Source: Rhododendron vialii (taxonomy: Eukaryota > Streptophyta > Magnoliopsida > Ericales > Ericaceae). From it: DNA of 64,000 nucleotides. Within the stretch, counting starts at the first letter, position 1. Every line of letters starts with the position of its first letter. The stretch lies in contig NC_080569.1 of NCBI RefSeq assembly GCF_030253575.1, positions 8,003,501 to 8,067,500 on the forward strand, in the 5' to 3' direction. Position numbers and translations under genes: made by a program. The notes below the pieces were generated by a model. The model was not told the DNA's origin. It saw nothing but the letters and a program-made list of their open reading frames with translations, and searched no databases. Below, in pieces: positions 25,001 to 38,090 of this stretch.

Positions 25001-28000
25001 TTGAGAGTTGAAAGTTTCCAGACCTTTCTTTGGCTTTAGCACATATCTCTCGATTCTCTAATAGCAAATGCTTTTCTTATATGTATTTTTCTATCAATTG
25101 CTTTAGCAGTAGTGCATGTGAATTCTTTTTTAGTGATATTGGATGAATATTTCGATCTGTTAGATGTGATGTGCTTGCATGAAAGGGGATATCAAGTTAT
25201 AATTGAACTAATCATGATACTGAACAGGAGCGGTCTGATTCCCCAAAGATATCTGCCCAGGAGTTGAATACTGATTGTGATGCAAGTGATGAAGTTGTCT
25301 TTGCATATGATGACACCGAAATCTTGGAATTTATCAAAAACACGTACGGTGAAGCCCCCGTATTGATCAAGCGAGAGACCACAGAGGGACCATCAACTGT
25401 TACCATGGAAAACGATGAAAAACCCCTTGAGATAATTGAAGGATATTCTGGAGATCCAGAACATGATTACTCAAATCCTACTGAATTTTTTGAAGGAGAA
25501 TATGGACAGCAAAGTTCACTGACATCAAATTCCATTGGGAATGAGAATATCCAGGACAGAAGAGGTGAACCAGTTGTTATAGATGTTGGGTCTTCTGGGC
25601 CTATCCATAATTCTAATGATACCATTGCATCAACAATGCAGCCAGAAATAGTGGCTGAGCAAGGCCCTTCTGATTCAAGTTCGTCATCATCCTCCTCTTC
25701 TGTAACACAGGAAAAGTTTCCTATTAGTGAAGTCTCTCAGTTGAATTTTGATCAAACAACACGAATAAAGGTCCAGGAAATTGCTTCAGAGGTGGTGGAT
25801 GACAATTTTGCGGATGGATCGTTGCCTGAGAGCTCAGATTTAGCTGCATCTCTGAATGCACTGCATCTAAAAGAGCGTTTAGTAACATGCCTGTCTGATG
25901 ATAGAGATCCTGAAAAACCCCAGGTCAGTCGGCATAACCATGCTAAGGAGTGATTCTGTGATCTCACTATGGTGATAAAACACCACAACAATTTCAGAAG
26001 CTCTATTTTTTCACCTAATTTTCTTGATTTTGCTACATGACACATGTTGTCGGGCACCAATCTTATCAATGTTCATAGATTCAATTTACAGCTGTCTTTG
26101 AGCAATTAAAACATCACAACTATCATTATGGGAGAAAAGATAGGATTGGACATAATGGAGGTTCGCCGCAATTATAAAGAGCGGATCCTCTTTGCCCACT
26201 TTTTATTCGTTTCCTTTCCGGAATTGGATAGTTTTGTAAATTTTTCCTGAATTTCAGTTTATTGAAGTCGTGAGAAAATCAATCAATCTTGGTCTTCCTT
26301 TGCACAAAATCTCTGTCCGCACCTTATCTTTGTGTTTGCACGTGTGTATGTGAGTTAAAAAGAAAACAACACTGAAAATTTTGTTTCAACTCTCCAGTCT
26401 CCACTGCAACTGTTTTAATGTTGAATGTGAGTCATCTATTCTTCCTGGGAAGTCTATGAGGAATACCTTGTGAGTTTTCCAGAAGTCTGTATGAATCGTT
26501 GCATTGGATACTAAAATGACGGATGTTGATCAAACCAATTCATGTCTTTGTATAAAACTATTAGGATGCTGATTATGTCTAATGGAAGTCAATATGAACA
26601 GCAGGGGGAGTATCAGACCTTCTTGGAGTCTGAGTCACATAAACCAGCAGAGGAAAGCGTTAGCATGAATTCTTCTGAAGACTTTGAATCACTGCTTGAA
26701 AAGCTAGGTGAACATAAGGACATGGCTTCAACATCAAGGCCAATTGGGAAAATGGACAGGGGGGAATCAACTCAAGCTAGAGAATGTGACGAAAGTGCAC
26801 TTGATATCGGACATTTTGGGTTTAGGCAGATTTCTAATGACACCACTCCGTTGACCATGCTGCCAGAGTTGGTGGTTGAACAAGTTCCTACCGCTTCAAG
26901 TTCTTCGTCTCCTAAGTCTGACATACATAAAATGGTGTCAGTGGAGCTAGTCTCCTCATCGAGTATTGATCCAGAGATGCACCTGAAGGTCCAAAAATCT
27001 GATGAGGAGAATGCAGAAATTAATTTGTTGGATAAACTGCTGCCAGAAAATTTAGATTCACCTGCCCCACAAAATGCACATCATCTGTCATCCGATTCAA
27101 CAGCTTACTCATCTTTTGATAAAGATTTTGAAGAAATTCAGGTTAGTCACATTTATGCGGTAATTAGGATAGAATTGTATGGCACCAAGACAGTGTTACA
27201 CATTGAGTTATATCTGGCACTATGACATGGCATGCATTTTCACTTTATTGTGCAGGTATTACTATATTTTATTGTCCATAAATATAGCAAATCTCATGAG
27301 AATCCTTATTTTCTTTTAATGTTTGAATTCTCTCTCTTGCACACACACACACACCTCACACCATGATTCACTGGAGTCATTGGATGAACAGCCACCTGAA
27401 AACTTAATCTTACCTGGCCTCAAATGCCGTACTTAGGAGGGTTCAGTGGCGCTGCCATCTGATAGTAGAAAAAATTGTAGGTTAGTTGGCATTTTGATAA
27501 TGAATACTAAAGTTCTAAGTTAAAACTTTTGGGAAGGGAAATCACTTATTGAATCTCGAGCGGGTTTCTCCGAGAGAGCGCTAAAAAATGGTGATTTATC
27601 TCACAATTGCACCCGTTGTTGCATTTAACAGGAACCATCTAATCCTCCTATTAACGTTACCCAGGAGTTGAACTCCATTCACAGTGTGAAGGTTCCAGAG
27701 GTCATTGCAAACAATGACATGAGAAATTTCAAAACCATTGATGAAATAAATAACGAAGCCCACATATTCGCCAGTGAAGGCAATGCAGGGGTCCTATCAA
27801 ATATGTCCAACGAAAGCATATCAAAGCGTATTGATGTCGCGTTTATTGAAGGACAGAATGTCATAGGATACGAAGGAGAGAACGTAAATGTGGCCGAATG
27901 TGAAAACATAGCAGGGACTTCAATCCCAGTTGACAACAATAGAACTCTGGAAACAAGTCAAGAGCATGGACAAGAAATTGTGGAAGTCGAAATATCCGAG

Positions 28001-30789
28001 GTTAGCCCGAGTACTGGACTCATTGTGCCAGTCATGCTAATAGGTACTGCAGAAAGTGGACTCTCTCAGATTCACCAAAGTTTTATTAGCGATACGAATC
28101 CTCCAGATTTGTTGCCAGAAGGGGTGGTTGAACAGGTTCCTGTGACCTCAAGTTCGTCATCATCTCCCAATTCTGTGTTGCAGACTAAGTTCTCTATCGA
28201 TCAAGGCTCCGCATTGAGTTTGGAATATTTGGATCAGGAGACACAGGTGGAGGCTCAACAATCAGAAATAGAGATGGACGAAAATGCTTTGATAAATGGA
28301 CTTCGACCAGAAAATTTAACCGCGGCTGTACCTCAGAACTCTTTGTATTTGATGGTAGATTCAAGGGCTCACCTGTCTGATAACAACTATTCTGGAGGTT
28401 TGCAGGTCAGTCAACATTATCTAATTATAATTAAGTTGTTTTAAGTTAGTGTAAAACATGAAGAAAGCATATTTGAGTCTTTGGGAAGCCCAAACATATA
28501 CCTAAAAAAACGAGGAGTAGGATTTTCCCAGGTAAGTCTTTTTGTTGGGCAGATATCTGTGTTCTCTTTAACAACAGTTACTTCCACAGATCAGGTTGCA
28601 AAATTCCCGTGTTTACGTATGTGAGAAAAACTTTCAGAATTATGCACACGAGATAACTGAACTTTTTAAACCACTTGAGGAAAGGAACTCCAAATCTATC
28701 TAAGATACGAAGGCTTCGTTTGGAATTTGGATCATGGATTTGCGTAGGGGTTTATGGAGTTTAAGGAAACTGTGAGGAAAAGATAAGGATGTAATGAAAT
28801 AGAAAACTATGGGTTTTCCCTACCATTTTCCTTTCCTTTGGTAAAATCTCCACAAATCTATGACCCAAATAAAGCCTAAAGGCATGTCTGGAAAACTGGC
28901 ATAACCTGAGGCTCTCTTGCCTCATAAAAACCAACATAGCGAAGTGACAAATTACATCCCCCCCTGTGACTACTATGGATGTGATGAATTATATATGAGT
29001 TAATCAACACATCTTTTACTCAACCTACTCCAAAATATTTTTAAAATTCAACTTTCCCCCTTTCTTTTTTCTGATTTCGTGGTTTGACATTGTTTAGCAT
29101 ATATATCAACCGAGTATGCTACCATGCCCGGAAAAAATAAAAAGACATCTACTCTAACAGTTGCATATTTCTGGCAATTAACAGGAACCATCCAATTCTC
29201 CCAGGAAGCCTGCCAAAGAAGACAGCTTCAATTCTGTAAGCCATTCAGAAAGTGATGAGAAGGAAGAGAAACCGAACTCAACTTCCATTGAAGATGGTGA
29301 AGCTCAGCCCCAATTATTCAACCAGGACGCTCTAATTGATCCAACGGAACTGTCTGATGTAACCTCTGTTGAATGCCCGGGAGGTGTACTCAAACAAATG
29401 TCTGAAAATGGTGTTGTTATTGGCATGTCAAAACCAATCAGACAAAATGAGAATTCAGGAACCGCTGAAAGAACTGAAGAGTTCGGAGAAGCGATGAAAT
29501 CCAAGAACGATAGAGACTCATCAAAGCTAACTGTCAATAATGATAACTTAGAAGCCACTGAAGTTGAAGGCAAAGACACAAATGCTAATGTTGTTGGCCT
29601 ATCAAAACCAGTAGAGGATGATGATGATTCAAGTATTTCTGAAGAAAGAGAGGTAATGTCTGAAAATGGTGTTGTTATTGGCACGTCAAAACCAATCAGA
29701 CAAAATGAGAATTCAGGAACCGCTGAAAGAACTGAAGAGTTCGGAGAAGCAATGAAATCCAAGAACGATAGAGACTCATCAAAGCTAACTGTCAATAATG
29801 ATAACTTAGAAGCCACTGAAGTTGTTGAAGGCAAAGACACAAATGCTAATGTTGTTGGCCTATCAAAACCAGTAGAGGATGGTGATGATTCAAGTATTTC
29901 TGAAGAAAGAGAGGTAATATTTTGGGCAGTTAGTTCTTTGCCGATCTGTGTGTACTTTTTTGAAATGGTGAAAGTAAAATAGGACCTTCCCCATGCTCTT
30001 TGGTTCCAGCCATAAGTTCAACGATTCAGGTGGGGTTACAAATACATGAAAGATATACTTGGAATCTTAAAACTACCGTACCAAATAGTTTTTTTTTTTA
30101 TTACTTTTTTCTTCTTTTTCCCCTTCTTAGCATATCAGCTCCCATAAACCTCTATACTACTATGAACTAATAGCTAACTGCTATAACAACATATAATTGG
30201 CTTAACCGCAATCCTTTAATTTCTGCTTTTATGGTAGTTAATTTTTAAACTCATGTCTCAGATTTATTTAAAATAGTGAAACTGCATTCAATATTTGGAA
30301 GGGATAATGGTCTCATGCTGCAACTTATTTGCTGCTGGACAGGAACCAACTAAGGTTGATCCTGGAAAGAGGTCCTTTGAGGAAGCCAACATTATTTCCA
30401 AAGAGAATGAGTTGGTAGCCAACGTCATGGTGGCTGAGGAGGACTTGAGATCTAGTGTTGGTGAAACTGAAGGTGAATCCCTAAGAGCGATGAGGTCAGA
30501 GGATGTTGCTCAACAACCAAAAAATGTTGAGGTAGCTGATTCAAGTACTACGGAGAGTGATGAAGGCAAATCCGATAAACAGACAGAACCTGAAGCTATG
30601 GTAGGCTTTTCGCAACCAGCCGCGAAGAAGGATAATTTAGACGACACCAAAGATACTGAGGAAATCAGAAATTTAGCTGATAATGAGGATGTTCAAGGCC
30701 GGTCGAAGAGTGATCTGAGCAATGGTGGCTTGGACCAATCCGGATGTAGCAAAGGTGAAACCAAAGAAGTGATTAGACACGATATTTAG
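22021..30789 (+). CDS. Large acidic Ser-rich membrane protein (plant dentin-sialophosphoprotein-like family)
   Basis: Seven coding exons join in phase: 22021-23245, 23694-24691, 25228-25923, 26602-27141, 27632-28405, 29185-29913, 30343-30789; about 1,802 residues. Residues about 27-70 hold hydrophobic segments (SGILLFFFLLYMFLP, then VFSVPVLLFVVVAIRLIL). An acidic run (DDGEDEDEEEEAQEDG) is followed at about 231-265 by WTEDDQKNLMDLGFSEMER and a basic RRKARK tail, the signature of this plant family. The rest is acidic, Ser-rich and probably disordered. Molecular function is not known. Exon ends are all phase 0 after exon 2. The exon 4 acceptor (26602, or 26605) is the least certain; the others have clear CAG|GAR acceptors. 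The start ATG has a good context (AAAGATGGG). The last exon is duplicated at 52414-52860. Confidence 0.85.
28711..28877. mobile_element. Small MITE in intron 5 of the acidic-protein gene
   Basis: The left end AGGCTTCGTTTGGAATTTGG and the right end CCCAAATAAAGCCT are imperfect reverse complements, with a second paired block (ATCATGGATTT with AAATCTATGA) inside. The length is about 167 bp and it is non-coding. Target duplication not clear. Confidence 0.55.
29398..29913 (+). repeat. In-frame 258-bp tandem duplication within exon 6
   Basis: The segment beginning ATGTCTGAAAATGGTG at 29398 recurs at 29656, a period of 258 bp or 86 codons. The second unit has one extra codon (Val). The two units differ at only a handful of bases, so the event is recent. 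The frame is kept. Unit 1 ends with GAG|GTAATG, matching the authentic exon 6 donor GAG|GTAATA at the end of unit 2. Confidence 0.95.
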
Positions 30790-31310
30790 CTAATATATGG
30801 AAATGATGGCAACACAGAGGCAGAAAACAGCTAGACAGAGCTGGCGTGATGCGTTTGGTTGCTGGTAGTCTTTAAACTATTTGAGAATATGAAGTTGGCT
30901 CTGCTCTTTTGGTGCTAATTGAAAAGGTTGATTGGTAGAGAAATCAGATGAGGCTTAACCTTTCTACGCAAATTCAGTAGGTAGAGTTGGAATTAGATGT
31001 CCTCAGTCATTTTTCTGCAGTCTGCACTTTTTGCTTCTGGAAATGCTCTTGAATGGTTTTGTGAGTGTCTTTTCCTTTTTCTTCTCGGTTTGGTTTGGTT
31101 TGGTTTGGTTTGGATATCGGTGTGAAATGTGACTCCTATTTATTTTCAAATTTACAAGCAAGAGATGAGATATGTGACACAGGAAAGTATTTCCCAGATG
31201 AAATGCAGGAAGCTACTTTTCCGCTTTATCTTGAAGATTATAGAGGTGTCTGATCTAGCCTGAAAAACACAAGGGCAGCTTAAATCCTTGAACGCTTTTT
31301 CCTTTTAAAG

Positions 31311-32234
31311 AAGGGGAAAAAACCGAAATAGTTCCTGTAGTTTAGTTTTTGTATCAATTTGGTCCCTACAGTTTGAATTGGCATGATTTACACTCTGTAG
31401 TTTCAATTTTGTTTCAACTTGGTCCAATTACTAACTACCGTTAGCCTCCGTTAACCCTAGACACAAATGAGTCCATTTTCTAGTAAATTACCGAACCCTT
31501 TTCTCTTTAACCTCGCAGACCCAAAGTCTTTTTCCTAAAAAGCAAAACGGAGTTATTTTTTTTCTAAAAATTAGATTCTCTGGACCGTGTTTTTTTTTCT
31601 AGAATACTTAAATTATTCTTCCGATATTCAAGAGGTGACCAAACACGCCTAAACTCTATGCTCGGAGGAGACTCTAAATTTTTTTCTAAACCCCTTTTGT
31701 GGCCTGAATTATGGCAAATCTGATTTTCCTTTACCCGAAGATATGTAGGCAGCTTGATGAAAGTTCGGTCCCTTTTTAAAATAAAACCCACTTTATTTTC
31801 TAAAATTCAAACATTTTTCAAAAATATTGGAACCCCTTTAATAGAACACAAAACTCCTCATTTTCCTTTCTTTTCAAGAACCACCCTCTCACTCCTTCCC
31901 CCCGAAGGCGAACGAGACACGTTTCGGTCGAAAGTAAAATCCTGGGCGTGACAAATGGAGTATGGAAGCCGTGAAAAAAAATGGAGAAGGGAACAATGAG
32001 GCTCTGTGTTTTTTGTTCAGAGGTATATTAGGGTAAGAGGAGAATGACAGATTACGATTTTAACCGTAGAAAGGGGGCCCATTCGTGTCTGGGGTTAACG
32101 GAGTCTAACGGCAATTAGTAATTGGACCACGTTGGAATAAAATGAAAACTACAGAGTGTAAATTGAGCCAATTCAAACTACAGGGACCAAGTTGACATAA
32201 ACACTAAACTACAAGGACCATTGTAGTTTTTTTC
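31311..32234. mobile_element. Non-autonomous MULE-type element with TIRs of about 170 bp
   Basis: Long imperfect terminal inverted repeats (31311-31480 and 32065-32234) share blocks such as CTGTAGTTTGAATTGGC and TTTACACTCTGTAGTTT. The element is flanked by 9-bp direct repeats, CTTTTAAAG on the left and CCTTTAAAG on the right. Copy 2 has the empty site with a single CTTTTAAAG at about 53632-53641. Long TIRs plus a 9-bp target duplication indicate the Mutator superfamily. The interior resembles part of an LTR retroelement and has no transposase. Confidence 0.85.
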
Positions 32235-32493
32235 CCTTTAAAGTATTTGTCTGATTTTTTACATCGACGTTCCTTCCGAGAGGCTTGTGATTTTTATGTT
32301 TGTTTTAATAACTCAAGTGTTCGGGCCAATTTACGTATACTTCAACTAATTTCAAGAATTGTGATTTGTTTACGGTTTTGAAGGATCTTCGAAAGATCAT
32401 TCACAACCATCTGATGCAGTAATATAAACAGGGATGAAGACTAAAATAATTGCTGGTTTGTTTGGCTCTACTATGGTTGCCTTGTTTGGCTAA

Positions 32494-32811
32494 GAGCCCG
32501 TTCCAGAACCGGAATAAGAACTTATTTTTTGTCTAATAATAAGGTGTGTTCCACAAAAGGGTGAATAAGTACTTATTTTTAAAAAAGATAATTTCAAGCT
32601 CAAAAATCATGTGCTTACGCAAATAATTTTTCTATCTTGTTTGATAGATCTCATTGAGATTTTTAATACGGTGCAAAAAAATTGAAAATTTATTTTTTAT
32701 TTACATTATTTTTGAGTTTGAAAATGTGAAAATAAGCTGCTTATTTGAGTTTTGTGAAACAAAGCTTCAAAATAAGTACTTATAAAATAAGAAGGTTTCT
32801 GGAACGGGCTC
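32494..32811. mobile_element. Tourist-like MITE (family A), copy 1
   Basis: Terminal repeats GAGCCCGTTCCAGAA and TTCTGGAACGGGCTC are perfect reverse complements. TAA flanks both ends, the PIF/Harbinger target duplication. The corresponding site in copy 2 (near 53891) is empty (GGCTGAAAACTT against GGC TAA...TAA AACTT). The interior shares the block CATTATTTTTGAGTTTGAAA with the MITE at 49286-49520. Confidence 0.9.
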
Positions 32812-33578
32812 TAAAACTTTTTGATCTTTACTGCTTCACCATTCTTGGTAGGATGGTGTTAGTTCCACGATGTTTTTTTTTGTTAGTTTCGCGACAAAAT
32901 TCCATTCACTGACCATTGTGCCCTCTCTCTCTCCAACATTGTCCAATCAACATGATTTTTATCTCGTTCGTAAACAGTTCCAGTTATCACATTCGGCCCA
33001 AAGAAGAGGGCTGCTTTTCCCCCCCCCCCTGACACCCCACCCCCCCCCGGCCCCACACCCCATTTCCCATATTACCCCTCCCCCCCCTCCCGTTCTCCTG
33101 CTCTCCTCTCTTTCCTTTTACTTTTTTTTTTCTTTCTTTTTTCTCCCCCTCCCCCTCCCGTTCTCCTGCTTCCCCCACATTCCATTTACTTTTTTTTTTT
33201 CTTCTTTTTTCTTCTTTATTTTCTTTTGTTTTTTTTTCTGGTAGAATTTTTTTTTCGTTTTTTTCTCTTTATTTTCTTTTGATTCCTTCTACTTTGAACT
33301 TTTTTTTTATTATTTTAATAATCTTTTCTATTTTCTTTATTTGTTTCTTTTCCCCTTTACCTCCCTTCTTTATTTTTTTTTTGGTTAACTCAAATTCTAT
33401 TTTCAATTAAAATTGACTTTATGCTTAATAAATTTATATTATTTTAATTAGTTAATTAGTCTTAACAATGAATAATAAAAATAACTTGTAATGAACAATA
33501 ATAAATTGAAATAAAATTTCATTTTATTATAATTGAGTACATATTGTCAAAACATGAAAATACATAAAAACACAAATT

Positions 33579-36426
33579 TTAATCAATATCTCCTCCAAAT
33601 GCTGCTCCCGGCATGCTTATACCCATTACTTCGTACCACAATAGCAAACGTGTTTCATAACTGGCAGCCCATCCTTTAGCTTCATCCGATGAATGCTCCT
33701 CCCACCATATTGGGATGGGTGGTACAGGGTAATTAGGTTCTAAGAAAATTTGCACGAAGTGATCGTTGTTAACACGGGCAATAGCAATTTCCCGGCGGTA
33801 TTCGACTGAAACTGGAGGGGACCTCAATGGCAAATGAGTAAAACAACCGTAAACATCCTCATCAAATGTATGCAGTACTAGGTTGTACCTTGTTGCGATG
33901 ACAACTCCCAAAGTCATAGCCTCCATCCAGTGATCCTTTGGTGCCGTAGGCTCGAACCAATTTAGTAAAATTAGTAGATGCTTTGCCCAATCATTTACTG
34001 GATAAATCTCGGTGTATAGATAATAATTTTGTTGAATCTCTTCAATAAGCTCCTCTCGTACTCGACTCCAATCATTTTCACTATACCCGATTAGTGCAGC
34101 TATCGCCCTGAATCCACAATGACCATCACCAAGCACGTCAACAGTGTGGGAAATATAACGCTGATAAGCCTGAGGTAATCGTTGAATGTAGGGATCAATG
34201 ATGGATGGAACTATAAATTGAGTGTTGCGAACCCCCGAACCCCTCCCACGTCTCCCTCTCCCTCTCACTCGCGATGTTGCAGTCCTTGATCCTGAAGTGG
34301 ATGCTTCTGAGAAAGAAGGTATGCGACGTGTACTTTGCTCATCTCTACCTGTAGGTCGACCTCTATGTTCTGTGTTGTACGATGGAGGTCGAATTGTGCT
34401 ACGAGATGGATCTGCCATATCGATAATCCTGTCTATGATATGCTCTCGCATAGGTGGATCCATCCCATCTAATATCTCAACGACCTGAGATGTCCTGTCA
34501 GATCGTGCTCCCTCCTCATTAAACTCGGTTGCGTGCATAGACAACCTAGTCCAATGAGCGTGGATACTCCATAGCGGAATTGGAGTGGAAATGGAACGAT
34601 AATATGCAAGATCGTGCATGCATGGCAATCCGTGTGTGATTTTGATCGTACAGTTGCAATAGCCAACAATGTGGGGGGATACTTCTAAAGCGGTTTCTAG
34701 CTGATCATGTATGAACTCCATTGCCTCTAATGAAATACGACACCTTACCTGATCAAAAATGTCGTCACGTAATTGTTTGTGGCGTGGAATGTTCAATGAT
34801 TTCTCGAACGACTTCTTAATTTCCCCGAACTGATTTTTCAACATCTTATGTATTTTATCAAAAGATGTTTGTAGTGATGACATGGTATCCCCTAAATATA
34901 GCTTTAGCCTCGCATGTGCAGACTCTGCCCTGTAATAGAATAATGCACTGTGTTTAAATAGGAAAGTATCAAAAAGTATTTCTTAGTATAGTAGAGAAAT
35001 ACACAAAATTTTAATAGGAAAGTGAAAAAGCGATTTTACCTTTGACTTGAATTGCTTCCGAGGTGCATACATGTATCTGTCCATGCTGAAACAAACCGCT
35101 CTTTGTACGACCTTAACCATGTTTGCCACAGGTAAGTTATGACATACGGAAACTGGCGAAAATCGTCGCACATGGCTTGCCACTTATGTTCGAAAGACGA
35201 AGGTGTAGATGAATTGATAAGCGAGTGCCATGACTTGACGAAGCGCTTCCATTCCGAACCAAGCACACGGCTGCAGTTCTTCATGACGCACTGATTTATG
35301 TGCCAAATACACAAGATGTGACGTGCCGTAGGGAAACATGTTTCAATGGCGTTCATAAGCGCTAAATCCCGATCTGAAACAAACACCAATGGCATCGACG
35401 CCCCCTTTTGAAGCATCCAGTTTTTTAAGTTATCCAATGCCCATGTCAATGTCTCTTCTCTCTCATTACTAAGATAAGCGAACATAAGCGAGTAAGTTCG
35501 CCATGTGGATGTGATACCCACAACCTCCAATAGTGGTTTTCGATACTCATTGGTCTTGTACGTGGCGTCAATGATCAGTACAGACGGAAAGTTGACAGAT
35601 AGCTCTAGACTCATAGGATGAACCCAAATAATATCTGTGATTTCGTTAGTATCCGGATTTGTAAGAAATTGATGGAGGTAATGTTCCTTAAGTAATTGAC
35701 GTATGACATACTGAATAGGAGTTAAACCGTCCAGTTTGGCTGCTTTGTTTGAAAAAATGGTGTTATAAATGCTCTTGATTCCCGTAGTGTTTGACGGGTC
35801 TTTTTGCTTCAAAATATTAAGAATCTCACGAGGCGCAGTACTGTTGGCCATGTCGACCACAAATTGTTTCTCTATTGGTTTTAGCCTTGACGGGTACTCG
35901 TGGCCCTCAATATGTTTTGCTATTTCATGGTTATGGACACCACTAATAACCTCTAAACCCCACCTGATACCGTATGGATGTTGTGGTATACCTCGCAGTT
36001 GAAATGGGCAATCGCATTTTCTAGTCCCAGTATTTCTTTGCAAGGATTGCCCTTCAACCAAATACCGTGGCGGTTCGTACTTTCCTCCTCTTTCGCAACC
36101 AAGAATGCACTTCGGCAATTTGCCACCTTTTAACTTAGCAGAATTTAAAATAACCACCACAATACCATATTTTAGACCAACGCTCCGTGCCCAAGCTAAC
36201 ATATCTTCTCTACTTTCAAAAATCTATATAAAAAAAAATGTATAAATACAACATTAACCAGTCTTAACATAAATAACAGATATGCAAAACAATAACAGTG
36301 AAAACTAACCTGGTCGGTGGTAAATTCTTGTGTATAATCGCGACTATTGTGGGAGACACTCTCCTCACTACGAATATCATTCTCAAATGACCAACTATCT
36401 GAAATTGAAAAGTTGTAGTCATCCAT
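33579..36426 (-). CDS. MULE transposase fused to a C-terminal OTU cysteine-protease domain
   Basis: Three exons, 36426-36310, 36223-35040 and 34929-33579, join in phase to an uninterrupted 883-residue protein. Residues about 40-150 form a FAR1-like zinc-binding region (CDCPFQLRG...VHNHE). About 250-360 is the MULE transposase core, with DATYKT (Asp258), VSDRD (about 323-325) and HILCIWHINQC. A SWIM zinc motif follows (CNCTIKITHGLPCMH, about 525-539). After an Arg/Gly-rich linker, residues about 690-860 are OTU-like, with DGHCGF (Asp702, Cys705) and a late His in NNDHFVQIF. Such MULE-OTU fusions are known in plants; the OTU role in transposition is not understood. No stop or frameshift is visible, so the element may still be active or only recently silenced. 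The third catalytic acid cannot be assigned by eye. Confidence 0.9.
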
Positions 36427-37609
36427 TGTTCCTTCCCGAATTTTTCGCTGCGGCGTTCCTAAAAAATTTGACAAATACACAGTTTGTGAGGAAAGCCTAA
36501 GTAACCATGCCAAATTTTCACCGAAAATCATTATTCTAATTTTTGTAGATTATGTTTGACATAGAAATAACCAGGAAAGTCCCAGGTCGGATGGTCGGAC
36601 GAATCCAATTAGAATCACCATTCCTTCCTTAGTCGGTACGAAGCCAGACTTGTTGACAAACTTTCGAGGGTGTTAGCCTCGGGTTACTCCACAATTGTAA
36701 AAACGATCATAAAGCATAGTGTCACATGGACGGACACCTTTGGAGTGGAAACCACTTATGCTTTAGACCAGTAATTTTAGTAGAATAAGTTTGCTAGCTA
36801 TCTTTAGTATTTTAACTTAATATGCATTTTTAAACACAAAAATAAAATATAATAGAAGGTTACGGTAGCTTACAGAAGATGAATGTGGCTATCGAACGAA
36901 CTGACTTCTTACGGTAAGCTTACGTTAGCTTCGAAAGAGAAAACAAAATACTTTTTTTTCCTCTCGAAAATAAATATTGACTAAACTACTAAATTTTTTG
37001 GATCGAGAAGCTGATCGGGTGGTGGTTTAGTGGCGGCCTTGGGTTGAGTTTCTTGAAGAACTCAAGAAGAAACTGAATAATACCAAGAACAAAGTAAGAA
37101 CAAAGAGCAAACACAAAATTTCTAGAGAGACAAGTTGGAGAGATTCAAGGTGTGAATTGAATGGTTTCACAAAGAGTTCTATTTATAGGAAAATGAGGAC
37201 CTCTCTCCTCACTCCATATGGCCGGCCCCCCCCCCCCATATTTGCTCTATGGTTGAAATCTAATTCTAGGTTTAAGTCTAATAAAAATATAGTTACAAAA
37301 ATAAATGTTTCAACTTTCAATCTGTTTGAACTGGTGCAAAGATGTTATTTTTCTGATCATTTCATCCTAAATGGTCGTAATAAATTTTTGCCTCCAAAGC
37401 CTTTCAATGAACACCCTAAGAGAGTCTTGAAACTAAATAATGAGTTTTAGGGTGTTTGTTGAAAAGTCTTAGAGCAAAAAATTCATTATAAACATTTCAA
37501 ATAAAATTATCAAAAAAACATGATTTTTTACCCGGTGTATTTATAGAAATTAAATAAATACGATAAAATTTATTAAATAAAAATAAAATTTAAAAGGTGA
37601 AGGTGTTTT

Positions 37610-38090
37610 AAGAAGGGAGGGGGGGCCGGATGTTTTTTGGGTGGGGGGCCGGGGGATAATCTGGGTTTTAAGAAAAGGCTGGAGTTTGATAAAAAAAAAA
37701 AAAACAAAAAGAGAAGGCTGGGGGGCCGGGTAAAAACAAAAAGGGAAGGCTGGGGGGGCCGGGGCCGGTTTAAAAAAAAAGAAAACGGCCGGGTTTTAAA
37801 AAAAAGGAAAACAGAAAGGAAATGTTTGGGGGGGGGGGGGGGGGGGGGGCGGGTAAAAAAAAAAAGAAAACGGCCGGGTTTAAAAAAAAAGGAAAACAGA
37901 AACGGAATGCTGGGGGGGGCCCGGGTAAAAAAAAAACGAAAACAGCCGGGTTTAAAAAAAAAGGAAAACAGAAACGGAATGCTGGGGGGGGGCCGGGTAA
38001 AAAAAAGAGAAAACAAAAAGGAAAAGGGTAAGGGCAAGGAGGTAATTTTGGTGTGGGGCCGGGGGGGTGGGGTGTCAGGGGGGGGGGAAT
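37610..38090. repeat. G-rich minisatellite at the 3' end of the MULE
   Basis: About five to six degenerate units alternate a G-tract (7 to 20 or more Gs), CCGGGTTTAAAAAAA and GGAAAACAGAAA. Several units are nearly identical. The plus strand carries many G-tracts of at least seven, so it has strong G-quadruplex potential. Apparent reading frames through it are low-complexity artefacts. Confidence 0.85.

Noticed and set aside
32870..33244. Proline- and phenylalanine-rich open frame of 124 codons
   Set aside because: It spans host sequence and the C/T-rich MULE terminus, crosses the insertion junction and is low complexity.
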